Assembly: GCA_030374735.1 (NCBI GenBank)
Contig: JASCIV010000008.1
Coordinates: 24,727-88,726, forward strand
Source: Gracilaria caudata
Lineage: Eukaryota > Rhodophyta > Florideophyceae > Gracilariales > Gracilariaceae
Reading direction: 5' to 3'
DNA: 64,000 nucleotides
This document shows, one piece after another, positions 39,768 through 49,789 of this stretch. The notes under the pieces are model-generated. The model saw nothing but the letters and a program-made list of their open reading frames with translations, did no database searches and was not told the origin of the DNA. The first letter of the stretch is position 1, and the number at the start of each line of letters is the position of its first letter. The position numbers and the translations under genes were made by a program.

Positions 39768-40675
39768 AAGTGCTTGGCTTGCTGCCTGGTGAAGGGCATT
39801 GCGCCGCCATGAATAGATATCGACCATACGTTTGCATAAATTGCTTCCACTGTGCTCGATTAACCTTCAATCCTTACCCAAAACTCTCATCTCACAATCA
39901 CTTCCAAGCAACCAAGAACACACACTGTGTGACTGCAAATGTACTGCGCCGTCCTTATCGAAAATCCAGAACAAGAACGCTCGCAGCAAGAACAAACTTT
40001 GTCCGTAAGCAACTTGCTGCTGTAACGTCCACACGAGTGTCTCGCATCAAAATCATGCAAACGAACACTGAAGTAATAACAGTTATTCTCTCTATTCCTG
40101 GCGGGAACTTCCCGCGCCCACCTAACGAGTTGCATTACTGTTTCATATTCCCATTGTTACCGTTCCGTACGAGTTATGGTTCTCGCAAGCCAAATTGTAC
40201 AGCTTTAACGGCGTTAAAATCAGCAGACATAATTGTAGAAATCTTAACAAATGCAGCAAAACGCAGCATTTGTAGTAGCCCTCTTACCCCGCTCCCCATG
40301 GCTTTGATCCTGTTAAAGAACAGCCAATGGGCGATCGTGCTGGCTCTTGGCGACACTGCAATTGAGACGGAGACATCAGCACTTTTGAGATACTGATGTC
40401 AGATTGTGGTACAGGAGTATGGGTAGATAAGCGCTGGCACCGGTGGTCGAAAATCAGTTGAAGAATCGGAAACCTCTTGTAGTGACCTGGAGCTTGGAAC
40501 ATCAAAACAAAACGTGCGATGATCATCATGTCGATATAGATCACCTCTGCTACCGTAACGGACCACGTAACATTACGGAGTGCAGCGCGAACTCAATTAT
40601 CTACACTACAGTCTAGACTCTAAACTTTCAGCTCTTCTATTCATCGAAGAGGAGAACCAGTGCCACCCCGAACCA

Positions 40676-40850
40676 CCCTCTTCTCTATTTTGGACAACAG
40701 CCTCTAATTACTAAGCTGTAGTAAAACTTGACAAAGTTCTCTCTCCCCAGAAAGGCCAAAAACTTCTGTGACACTTGTCTAACCAAACTTTAACCACCCT
40801 CTTCTTCACAATATATTTATATGTCCTCAGGATCTGGAACCAATCAACAG
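40676..40850 (-). mobile_element. LINE 3'-end fragment, copy B
   Basis: On the minus strand the frame reads SLVRQVSQKFLAFLGRENFV, matching ALVRQFPQKFLAFLQRENLV of copy D, followed by the shared 3' tail ending GTTGTCCAAAATAGAGAA. Further upstream a decayed PDPEDI-stop-IYC corresponds to the zinc-knuckle segment of copy D. The fragment is truncated and inactive. Confidence 0.75.
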
Positions 40851-41129
40851 GTCAGGTTTGGACGTTTGCGGCTCTGTACTCAAAAGTTCTATCATGGACA
40901 ATAAATGCGGATGATGATATTTGTTGCTTTGCAAGGGTGGATAATCAGAAGAAGCTATTGAACCTACCTAAAGCTGCGCAATGCCTGTGAAAAGGATTTG
41001 TGGATTCTTAACTTCTCTCCACAGTGGTCCAGAAAGTACAGTGTACTCACCAATAGCAATGAAGGCCAGTTATGTTTTTGCATTTGTATGCGCCTATGCA
41101 GTACAAGAGAATTGGTGGATACTCAGGGC

Positions 41130-41544
41130 CAGGGGTAGGACGTAATCGATTGCTTGCGCTATCGATTGCGATTGCACCCTACAATTCCTGATTGCATAGA
41201 GTTGGTGGATTGCAATCTAGATTGTGAAGAACTCTTGCAATGGCAATCGCGATTGCAATGCTCAAAAGCTTGCAAACCTGAATGTGGTTCACCATCTTCT
41301 AGATGCTTTGTATCACTTGACAACAGTGAATCCATAAAAACATCTCTAACAGTTTACGATGGCAAACGAAGTTGCAAATGAGTGTGCAATCGCAATCGGG
41401 ATTGCAAACGAAAGAAATGATGCAATCCTGATTTCGAAGTAAAAGCATTTTGCAATCTCGATTGCAACTCTTCACATTAGCGCGATTGATTGCAAGATTG
41501 ATAGCAGAGGTGCAATCGTCAAAAGCGGATTGGTCCTACCCCTG
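41130..41544. mobile_element. hAT-type MITE with GATTGCAATC-rich interior
   Basis: Starts CAGGGGTAGGAC and ends GTCCTACCCCTG, perfect 12-bp terminal inverted repeats with the CAGGG start common in hAT elements. Flanks CTCAGGGC (41122-41129) and TTCAGGGC (41545-41552) match in 7 of 8 bases, as an 8-bp target duplication would. The 415-bp interior is full of GATTGCAATC-like palindromes, which could be subterminal transposase-binding sites. No transposase is encoded. Confidence 0.85.
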
Positions 41545-42698
41545 TTCAGGGCCGTGAAGATAAGAAGAGCAAAATGAAAGGAAAGAAAAGCTCTTCTTGC
41601 GAAGTTATGGAAATCCAGCAAAGAAAGCAAGATGATCGGGAATTTGACTGCGGGCTTGGCAATCAGTTAGCCAGACTCCGTGTGCATTTCGGGCTGCATG
41701 CCTAGCATTTTGTGGAAATCGTAGGTGTGGGTGTAGGCAAAGTGAAAAGAAGCATAGCAGCAGAGGTTGTCACAGGTTTTACAAGCGTACCGTTTCCCTG
41801 CTTTGTTTATCCCCGATTGAGATTTCCCTTACGACGCTCTTGCAGTGCCATGCGGACGGGTACTAACTGGGCTCACTCTTTCTTTATCGTGACCCTCATG
41901 GCCCAAGTACTGACACTCATGTCATTGCAAATACTGCAACGCGCTCCGGAATACTGCTGAACTTTCCATGCACACGATGGCGAAGGTCCTTCTGTATACT
42001 TATGAGTCAATAGTTTGAACGATACGATGTTCCGGGATGACTTGACTGACTGAGTTCGGCCTCGTTTTATCATGGTATAGCGGATGCTTTGTGCCTGTTT
42101 CCTGCTGTTTTCCAGTTGAACCATGACCAGGTTAGAGCACAGAAAGATATTTTTGGCACTTGAGAACGATGAGAAGCGCATGCAAAAAGACTTGGTCGAC
42201 TTGTTTGCACAGAATACCTCCCAAGGGCATTATTCTTTACGATGACCAAGTCAGAATCTGGCCAGCCTCCGTTTGATCGTGATTGATACTCGTAGGTCAC
42301 TGGCAATGCACGAAATGTGTTTCCATTCCTATGTCTTCACTAGCCGACACACATCCTGCTCAGTAACATCATCTCAACGCATCTTGCCGTGCGTCAGGTT
42401 GCACAAGGTAATGCAATCGACAACTTGCTAACTGGCACTATCCTTGTTTGCTGTGCGTCAAGTCTTGTTCAACACCACGAAAACATGCCATGGAAAAGAA
42501 AGATTCATTGTGTTGTTGTTCAACAACAATCTACAACACCATGGAGACATCGAATGGACAAGTAAGATGATTTGTGTTGCACCCAAAACAGCCCAAATTC
42601 ATCTTTGTCCGAAACAGAGTTGAAAGTGGATCGTCTTTTTTCACTTCGATCACCCACGACAATCATCATTAGAACCAAAGCCCAACCTGACTCGGTGG

Positions 42699-44255
42699 TC
42701 AAGTTACGAAAACGCATCCTTGGAATGACGAAAAAATACAGTAGTGCGACAGGATGATAGCAATCGTCAGGATCAAATTATGCGTAATGATTGCAGTCAC
42801 AAGACCAACCCAAGTGTGATGCACCAAATCGTGTTTGTGAATCTCCCGAATCTCATGGAATGTTTGGTGATGCCGTTTATGTAAGTAAAAGTAACCCAGA
42901 GCAGCAACGGCAGCAATGAAAACCAGATTTGCGGCCGCGTAGATCATCGAATGCCTGTATTGTGTCCTAGTGAACGTCGCCAACGGTGTAAATTCCTTAT
43001 TCAATCCGAAGCGCAACATTGGTGAGATGCTGAGATACATAAACATAGAAATGGCCTGCGACAATAAACGGAAGAAAAAGAACCGAAATTGTCTTCTCCG
43101 ATACCCGCCAGTGTTTGCGTCATGTCCTCTGTTTACCGGATCAAATGATTCATCAGCTTCGGGAATGGGTGGAATCGGAAAGTTTCCTTTTATGCCGTTT
43201 AGCACATAAGTCTTCAAGGTGGGACGAATCTTATATATCCACGGGTCCGAAACAAACACCAGAAACGCAACATTGCTGAGAGCGTTTGAGAAGAAGATGG
43301 CAGCATATACAGCTGGACGAGATACTTGCGGGAAGGCCAAAATTGTGGTGAGATCTCCCAAATTCTGTACCCAGAAGCCGGAGAGAAGCTGACTGATTTC
43401 CAGCGGAAATGGATCGAGTCTGGAAAGCATGATGCGTCTGTAAACAAAAGTAATAAACGCAAACATGAATGAGATAAAAGACTGCAAGGCACCAGATGAG
43501 GTTTCTCGATACGCTATAACAAAAGCTGACAATATGGGGATGAAAAGAATCAGCAAGAACATAAAACGTCTGAAGAAGGCGTGCACAAGTTGGTGATGAG
43601 TGTGATAGGTGACCCTCAGAGCCACAAACAGGGCCAGATAGCACACTGTGAGCGCCACTATACCAATCCAGTCATATATGCCATGCGTGAGCAGAACTGG
43701 TGACATGATGGCTATTTCAGCCAGAAAGACCGCAATGAGAGGTGCAAGCGAGGTGCGAAACGGTCGTTCGATGCGAGCACAAGCGAGGAAAGTAGCGTTG
43801 TACAAGTAGGATATGGCAACCGCAACGGCACTATTGGACACGAAAATGAACACCCACTGCTCCGAAATGTTGGGCACGGTAGGGTTGCCAAGCGGCACGA
43901 TGGCGAACACGATGGCAACAAACGCTAATGGAACCAGAAAGAAGAGCAAATAAGCAAAGATTCCCATGCGTTTGACAATTCTGCCGGCAAATCCATGCGC
44001 CTCCTCAGAGAAGGATTCCGGGTCGTACACGGTGAAATAGCCCTTTTCGTCGACCGAAATGGACCGATGATGCGCGTGCGCGGGCGGGAGAGACTTTGCA
44101 TCGGCAGTGGGCTGCTGTTCAGGTTGAGAGGGCTTTTCGGCGTCACGGTGACAAAGATGACATTTGGAGCCGGGCATAGGCTCTGCCGCCACGACGGGTA
44201 CGCCTGAAGTAGCTGGCGGCGGTGTGGGCCCCAGCGGCGGAGACTCGTTGCACAT
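42699..44255 (-). CDS. Polytopic membrane protein of unknown function
   Basis: I do not recognise the family. The frame begins at GTG 44444, but ATG 44255 (MCNESPPLGP) is the first ATG, giving 518 aa. After a soluble Pro/Ser-rich N-terminus with a CHLCH motif there are about ten hydrophobic segments, for example IFAYLLFFLVPLAFVAIVFA, SLAPLIAVFLAEIAIMSPVL, FMFLLILFIPILSAFVIAY and MIYAAANLVFIAAVAALGYF. A cytosolic loop (about 395-425) is rich in Pro, Asp and Arg. No transporter signature was spotted. A TACGAAGGTA motif lies at 44340-44349, about 85 bp before the start. The gene is tandem with the PAP2 gene upstream. Confidence 0.7.
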   Translation of the reverse strand: MCNESPPLGPTPPPATSGVPVVAAEPMPGSKCHLCHRDAEKPSQPEQQPTADAKSLPPAHAHHRSISVDEKGYFTVYDPESFSEEAHGFAGRIVKRMGIFAYLLFFLVPLAFVAIVFAIVPLGNPTVPNISEQWVFIFVSNSAVAVAISYLYNATFLACARIERPFRTSLAPLIAVFLAEIAIMSPVLLTHGIYDWIGIVALTVCYLALFVALRVTYHTHHQLVHAFFRRFMFLLILFIPILSAFVIAYRETSSGALQSFISFMFAFITFVYRRIMLSRLDPFPLEISQLLSGFWVQNLGDLTTILAFPQVSRPAVYAAIFFSNALSNVAFLVFVSDPWIYKIRPTLKTYVLNGIKGNFPIPPIPEADESFDPVNRGHDANTGGYRRRQFRFFFFRLLSQAISMFMYLSISPMLRFGLNKEFTPLATFTRTQYRHSMIYAAANLVFIAAVAALGYFYLHKRHHQTFHEIREIHKHDLVHHTWVGLVTAIITHNLILTIAIILSHYCIFSSFQGCVFVT

Positions 44256-44339
44256 CGGTGCGGAGCTGGAGCAGAGAAAACGGCGGTGTGGTGCGTAGAG
44301 AAGCGGAGAGTCGAAGGAGGAGAAAGTTGCACTCCCATA

Positions 44340-44349
44340 TACGAAGGTA
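44340..44349. promoter_or_regulatory. TACGAAGGTA motif upstream of membrane protein gene
   Basis: One half-site of the recurrent intergenic palindromes, 85 bp upstream of ATG 44255. The promoter role is inferred from placement only. Confidence 0.25.
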
Positions 44350-44538
44350 GCGCCGCTATCGTTCGCACATATCGCCAGTTGTTGGGCGGCACGGGGGGAA
44401 GGTTTCCTCTGTTGATACTGGTGAGGTAACGCACACGGTGGCACTTGATTGGCGCGCTGCTATTTGCTACGCTATCATAGCCTATGGCTGCCTGACAAAC
44501 GAGCATGCTCTATTTAGGTAAGTTTTGCTCGCGTCATC

Positions 44539-45463
44539 TCAGTCGCGTCTTGTGCTTTGCTGCTCTTCAAGGCCGCGCCCAACCGCGCGCCGCGCGCTCT
44601 CCATTTGCGCCGAGCGCGCCTGCACGTGCCAGAACTGTGTCACCGCCGCCCACACGCCGATGAGACTGCCCACGGCCACATCTCCCACATGATGCGCCGC
44701 GTCCACGACGCGACTAGCCCCCACACCGAACCCAAACGCCCCCAATATACAGCCGAGCAGATACAACGCGATGGCCGCCAAATGGTCGTTTACTCCTTGA
44801 GCTAGCGCTATGAAACATAGCTGTATGTACACGCCGCCACCCAACGCCAGCGACGCGTGCCCTGAGGGAAACGACCTTCTCATGTCGTGCAGCGCTTGCT
44901 GATCAGTGCTTGGGCAGTCCTCGTCGTTGAAAAAGATGCGCGACAGAATGTCCTCCGAGTACGGCGCTTTCGATGATAGACACGCTTCTGCGAACGATGG
45001 CCGAAGACGACCGACGTACCCCTTGAGTAACTCCACCACTAGAATGCCCACCATCGTCGCATTCCACAAGCCGAACGCCATTCGAGCTGCTATCACACGC
45101 CGCTGTGTACTCGTCAGGTGCTTCTGCTTTCGTAACTCACGCTCCTTCAAAACGAATAGAACCGGTGATACCAAGAAGTAGTACAAAATGAAAAGCGTTG
45201 CCGTCGAGATCGAATCTCCATTATACGAATACTGTCGCGCAAGTTAGTCACCATGTGTCGCAAACATTGGACAACATATTACAGCTTACCCAAACAGTGG
45301 CGTCGTGCGGATAGAACGGTCTGATCGTCTGCGAGCGGCTCAGCACCTGGTGGGTGTACCCCGTCAGCAGTAACGTCACCACAAACACCAGCAGCTCCAG
45401 ATCTAACAGCGCCGTACGAACCGCCGTTCTGAGCTTCATGGCGAACGGCCGCCCTCCGAACAT
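44539..45463 (-). CDS. PAP2-family lipid phosphate phosphatase (two exons)
   Basis: Dephosphorylates phosphatidate or related lipid phosphates in membranes. Exon 1 is 45463-45290 (58 codons from ATG) and exon 2 is 45231-44539. The 58-nt intron has donor GTAAGC and acceptor GCGACAG, and the join gives DATVWYSYNGDSISTA, which matches the W-x-x-P/Y region of relatives. The three phosphatase motifs are intact: KGYVGRLRP, PSGH in SFPSGHASLALG, and SRVVDAAHHVGDV. About six membrane helices surround them. The protein of about 288 aa is normal for plant and fungal LPP/DPP1 enzymes. A TTCGTAC motif lies 28 bp upstream of the start codon. Confidence 0.9.
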
Positions 45464-45589
45464 GTCTCCTCCCGATTTTGTTACGAGTTTCCTTCGTACA
45501 AGGGGCCGTTCTGGTCAACGACGGCTCTGCAAAACGCCGTGGGCACGTCTTGTCCCCTACCGGCATGCCACTGGCATTTGAGCAGTTTT

Positions 45590-45841
45590 TCAATGTTCCA
45601 CTTGTTGCGACTGGGTTGGCGCAAGCAACCTAGCTGCCAGCGCAGCAGTACGGGTCTTCACAACGTCATCTCCCTGTGCCACGACCACCTCGTATAAGTC
45701 CATTGTCTCCCTATTCCGCCCTTTCGAGGGCGCTTCTTCCGTCTCTTGAGCTAGTGCCTCTGTTCCAGCCCTTTCATGCTCACTGGTTCCGCATGACGTC
45801 CTTGATCGGTTGAAGTGCGCACTTTGTGACGTGCTTGTCAT
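45590..45841 (-). CDS. Small open frame (83 aa), hypothetical
   Basis: An ATG-initiated frame of 83 codons located between the PAP2 start (126 bp away) and the divergent helicase start (69 bp away). The C-terminal half, MDLYEVVVAQGDDVVKTRTA then ALAARLLAP, looks like a short amphipathic helix-forming domain; the N-terminal half is Ser/Glu/Arg-rich. I recognise no family. It may be a genuine small protein or a chance frame in promoter DNA. Confidence 0.3.
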   Translation of the reverse strand: MTSTSQSAHFNRSRTSCGTSEHERAGTEALAQETEEAPSKGRNRETMDLYEVVVAQGDDVVKTRTAALAARLLAPTQSQQVEH

Positions 45842-45910
45842 CGTGTTACACCATCTTCTCCTCCTTAATCAGCGCAAATTGAACAGTAACTCGTGCTACT
45901 AACGCTTGAA

Positions 45911-48900
45911 ATGGTGAACATACAATCTAGATTCACTTTGCAGAATGTTCAACAACCAGCGTATGCGGCGCATCTAACTCCACTCCACTCTCCTGCAGCT
46001 TCCGCTTTACAAACAGCTGTTCAGAACATTCTTCAACAGAGCGATCGAAATACGATAACAATCGTAGCCACAACCATCTACCGTTCTGTTCAACACGCGT
46101 CTGAATCCGTAGATCATGAACGTAACGCTCTCAATTCCATTTGGATCGTTCTACACGCCGCGGGAGCCCAGCTTCAGTCCGTTGAGCAATTGGAACATAT
46201 CTACGACAATGTCAAAAGAATTCATCATCACTACAAAACTTCACTAAACCATAAGTCTAACCATTTTGCAAGCCATCAACCACAGCGTCTTCATCAATGG
46301 AATCAAACTGCTGCAGCTAACTTCGAGCAATTTGCTCTATCGTCAAAGGCCGGTAAACGCTATTTCGACACCGCGTTCACCGAGTTACTTTCTCCTTCGC
46401 CCGCTCCTGTCAGCACCCCTCAAGCTCAAGCCCAATCCTCAACTCCAACTTTCATCCCGGCATGGCTGCGTTTGAGATGCAGTCAGCTTGAAATTGTCAA
46501 GGCCACCGGTCGTTCCGCCGCAGAGCTTGCCATAGATATTCTACCACTTCTAATCGACGACGATATGACCGACGCTCGACTACAAAGTGATTTATTTGAT
46601 GCCTTTGCTGGTGACTTTGACGCTGTGGCAGATGTATTGGCTCAAAGGAAGAACATAAAGAGCAACACTGAGTCCGTCATCAATGACTGCAATGACGCAT
46701 CACAGCTTGCTGCACATGGTGTTCATGTTGATTTTAGCGGCCGCGGCGACATGCCCCAGGCTGCAAATGGATCTTTTTCCTTGGCCGGAATTCAGATCAC
46801 AGTACGTGACAAAGAAGTTCAGACGTTGAGAAACCGTCAGCTAAAAGAAAGAGAACGAGCTATAAAGAACGGCTTGTTTGCTGATCAGAAGGATTTTTCG
46901 CGATCAGATCCATTCCCTATAAAAGAACTGGGAGGCTCGTCGTATGCCGAGAGACAAAAAGCATTTCCCGGTGTGAGTTTGGCATCGGATTCTGCGATTG
47001 GAACCATCGACCGGGTCGGACTTCCAAAGGGGTCGACAAGGGAGGTTGGTAGTGGCTATGAGGAAATTTTCGTTCCTCCCCCGTTAAAAAAAGACGACCG
47101 CAACGTAGAACTGGTGGACATCTCTACTGCGTTCACGGAAGACCCAGAGCTTCTTGAGTGCATGAAAGGCGTTAACACTCTCAACCGACTGCAGACTACC
47201 GTTTTTCCATCAGCCTTTCATTCGGAAGAGAACCTTCTTGTGTGTGCTCCTACTGGTGCTGGTAAGACTAACGTCGCTCTTCTCACCATCTTCCGAGAGA
47301 TTGTAGCAAGAAAAAGAGGTGTGCAGTCTTCTTTCAAAGTTGTCTATGTTGCTCCAATGAAAGCTCTTGCCGCCGAAGTTACTAATAAGTTTGGGAAACG
47401 ATTGGCGCCCGTGGGTCTTAGAGTGCGTGAGTATACAGGAGATATGTCATTGACGAAACGAGAGGCCTTGGAGACACATGTTTTGGTGACAACTCCAGAG
47501 AAATGGGACGTTGTCACTCGAAAAAGTGGCTCACATCTTGCGCATACGATTACGCTTCTCATCGTAGACGAAGTGCACCTTTTGCACGATGATCGTGGAG
47601 CCGTTCTGGAATCCATTGTTGCTCGGACTCTTCGTTTATCCGAAGCAGCCCACCGACATGTGCGACTGGTCGGCCTCAGTGCCACACTTCCGAATTATCA
47701 GGATGTTGCGACTTTTATGAGGGTGAATCCGGCAAGGGGACTCTTTCATTTCGATAGCGGATACCGACCTGTACCTTTGTCGCAAGCCTTTATAGGCATT
47801 ACCGCCGGTGGGACAAGCAATTCTCATGACGGAAGAAGGGCGCGGGAAAGCAAGATGCACGAGACTGCCTGGCGAAAGGTCAAGGACTCGCTACAGAGAG
47901 GTCATCAGGCAATGATATTCGTTCATTCTAGGAAAGGAACTGTCAAAGCGGCACAGGAGATGTTACAGAGGGCGGCTGACGACCGGTGTCAGTCTATCTT
48001 TCTTGGGATCGATGAAACTCAACCGCGAGGGCAACAACAACCGCTGCGCGGTGGGAAGTCGCTGAAACAAGAGGGTGAAGCTGTTCTTCCAACTTGGGCG
48101 GCCAAGAAGGTGTCAAAGTCCAAGTCAGCTGATATTCGAGAATTATGTTCCAAGGGAATCGGGATTCACAATGCCGGGCTTTTTCGACCGGACCGCCAAC
48201 TCGTGGAAGAGCTCTTTGCCGAGGGTGTGATAAGATTGTTGTGCTGTACGGCGACGCTTGCGTGGGGAGTAAACTTACCAGCCAGGACCGTTGTTATCAT
48301 GGGCACGGAGGTTTACAACAACCAGAAAGGAGCATTTGAGCAGCTTGGGATGTTAGATGTTATGCAGATATTCGGTCGCGCCGGCCGACCTCAGTTTGAT
48401 ACTCAAGGTGAAGGAACGATTATCACCAATCACGAACATCTTGCGAAATATGTGAATATGCTTACGCACGCTGTACCCATAGAAAGTAACTTGGGATCTT
48501 CTGCTTCCAGACTCGCTGATCATCTGAACGCCGAGATTGTCTCAGGAACCGTTAAAACGATTGGAGAAGGTGTTCGGTGGCTAAGCTATACATACCTCAG
48601 CGTAAGGATGCCGAAGAACCCACTAGTATATGGTAGTGACTGGGCCGAAGTTGCAGTGGACCCTGGGTTGCATTCGAGGCGGGCGACGCTTATTGAACAA
48701 GCAGCCAACGCGCTTGACGATGCGAGAATGTGTCGGTACAACCCGCGAGGCGGCACGCTTACCCCAACAGATCTTGGAAGGGTCTCTTCTCATTTCTATG
48801 TCTCACACAAGACAATCGTGACTTGGAATGAGCTTCTCCAAAATTTACCCCGCACTCGCGCCGAGTCTGAAGCCGATTGGGAGTTTATGTACTCCAGTGT

Positions 48901-49789
48901 TATTCACGCCGTATCGTGTGCAACTGAATTTGAACAAATGCGATCCAGACAGGAAGAAGCTGATGAACTGGACAAGTTGCAGCGTGAGAGTTGTCCACTG
49001 CCTGTGAAGGCGACGTCCGATACTCGTGAAGGCAAAGTGTCTATCCTCCTACAAGCATTCATATCTCGGGCCTTGATTCGAATGTCAGATTTAAGCTATA
49101 TCATTCAAAGTGCAACACGATTGCTCAGAGCGTTGTTCGAAATTTGTATACGCCGAGGTTTCACCAGCTATTCTTTGGCTGCACTGGAACTAGCTAGGGC
49201 CTCTGAACTTCGTATATGGCCGTTTCAACACCCACTTTGGCAGTTTTCGTACATGAACCGCAAGGACAAGCGGTACCTTCTTCAGCCGGACACTATTGCG
49301 CTAATGGAAGAGGCGAAGCTCAACGACATTGAAACCTTGCGCAAGATGTCGAAGCAGGACCTGTCCGAGATCATTCGCGCGCCACAGATAATTCAAACTA
49401 TTCAAAGGGCTGTAAGCGCAATCCCAATCCTCGAGATAAGGGATCAATCCATAAAGCTGCTCTCACAGACTCTTACTCTTGTTGAGTTGAAGTTGGTACC
49501 TGACTTCCGGTGGATTGAAGCGCTGCATGGGTCAGTTGAGACTTGGTGGTTGTGGATTGAAGACTTCGAGGAGAATCGGGTGTATCAGAATCAGAAGATA
49601 TCCATAACAAAGGCACAAGCCGTTTCCATGAAACAGGAAGACGAGAAAGACCCGCACAGATCCAATAGCGGAATGCGGTTGTCTTTGAAAGTTCCTGTAT
49701 TTTATCCTCCATCTCCGCAATACATTGTTCGAGTAGAATCAGATCGATGGCATACTGGGGGAGGGTCGTCTTCGGTTTTGTGTCTTTAG
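45911..49789 (+). CDS. ASCC3/Slh1-like Ski2-type helicase with a single cassette
   Basis: Related to ASCC3 (Slh1), which splits collided ribosomes in the RQT complex and opens DNA for ALKBH3 repair. The true start is ATG 45911, because the frame's first codon is GTG. The N-terminal 400 residues are helical and ASCC3-like. The helicase core has CAPTGAGKTNVALL (about residue 446), VDEVHLLHDDRG (about 552), SATLPNYQDV, GIHNAGLFRPDR, TLAWGVNLPARTVVIMGT and QIFGRAGRPQFDTQG (about 818). A winged helix and a Sec63 domain (about 960-1270) follow. The reading frame then stops soon after VRVESDRWH, exactly where ASCC3 and BRR2 proteins continue into a second helicase cassette. At 1292 aa it is about 700-900 residues short of family members. 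No continuation was found in other frames nearby. Confidence 0.85.
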   Translation: MVNIQSRFTLQNVQQPAYAAHLTPLHSPAASALQTAVQNILQQSDRNTITIVATTIYRSVQHASESVDHERNALNSIWIVLHAAGAQLQSVEQLEHIYDNVKRIHHHYKTSLNHKSNHFASHQPQRLHQWNQTAAANFEQFALSSKAGKRYFDTAFTELLSPSPAPVSTPQAQAQSSTPTFIPAWLRLRCSQLEIVKATGRSAAELAIDILPLLIDDDMTDARLQSDLFDAFAGDFDAVADVLAQRKNIKSNTESVINDCNDASQLAAHGVHVDFSGRGDMPQAANGSFSLAGIQITVRDKEVQTLRNRQLKERERAIKNGLFADQKDFSRSDPFPIKELGGSSYAERQKAFPGVSLASDSAIGTIDRVGLPKGSTREVGSGYEEIFVPPPLKKDDRNVELVDISTAFTEDPELLECMKGVNTLNRLQTTVFPSAFHSEENLLVCAPTGAGKTNVALLTIFREIVARKRGVQSSFKVVYVAPMKALAAEVTNKFGKRLAPVGLRVREYTGDMSLTKREALETHVLVTTPEKWDVVTRKSGSHLAHTITLLIVDEVHLLHDDRGAVLESIVARTLRLSEAAHRHVRLVGLSATLPNYQDVATFMRVNPARGLFHFDSGYRPVPLSQAFIGITAGGTSNSHDGRRARESKMHETAWRKVKDSLQRGHQAMIFVHSRKGTVKAAQEMLQRAADDRCQSIFLGIDETQPRGQQQPLRGGKSLKQEGEAVLPTWAAKKVSKSKSADIRELCSKGIGIHNAGLFRPDRQLVEELFAEGVIRLLCCTATLAWGVNLPARTVVIMGTEVYNNQKGAFEQLGMLDVMQIFGRAGRPQFDTQGEGTIITNHEHLAKYVNMLTHAVPIESNLGSSASRLADHLNAEIVSGTVKTIGEGVRWLSYTYLSVRMPKNPLVYGSDWAEVAVDPGLHSRRATLIEQAANALDDARMCRYNPRGGTLTPTDLGRVSSHFYVSHKTIVTWNELLQNLPRTRAESEADWEFMYSSVIHAVSCATEFEQMRSRQEEADELDKLQRESCPLPVKATSDTREGKVSILLQAFISRALIRMSDLSYIIQSATRLLRALFEICIRRGFTSYSLAALELARASELRIWPFQHPLWQFSYMNRKDKRYLLQPDTIALMEEAKLNDIETLRKMSKQDLSEIIRAPQIIQTIQRAVSAIPILEIRDQSIKLLSQTLTLVELKLVPDFRWIEALHGSVETWWLWIEDFEENRVYQNQKISITKAQAVSMKQEDEKDPHRSNSGMRLSLKVPVFYPPSPQYIVRVESDRWHTGGGSSSVLCL

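Larger units (their letters stand above)
39259..42698. other. Gene-poor, transposon-bearing stretch
   Basis: Contains the GC-rich 5' flank of the gene at 36910, a triple GTAC palindrome cluster at 39738-39767, LINE copy B (40676-40850), a hAT-type MITE (41130-41544) and a TTGTTGTTCAACAACAA palindrome near 42512. The 39809-40396 open frame starts with ATG but has no recognisable feature and is not called. Confidence 0.5.

Noticed and set aside
39809..40396. 195-codon ATG-initiated open frame on the plus strand
   Set aside because: No domain, no signal or membrane pattern, unusual composition, and it lies in a transposon-bearing gene-poor stretch. Probably a chance frame.
41150..41540. GATTGCAATC repeats as a CRISPR-like or satellite array
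   Set aside because: Spacing is irregular and the repeats sit between hAT-type terminal inverted repeats, so a MITE interior explains them.
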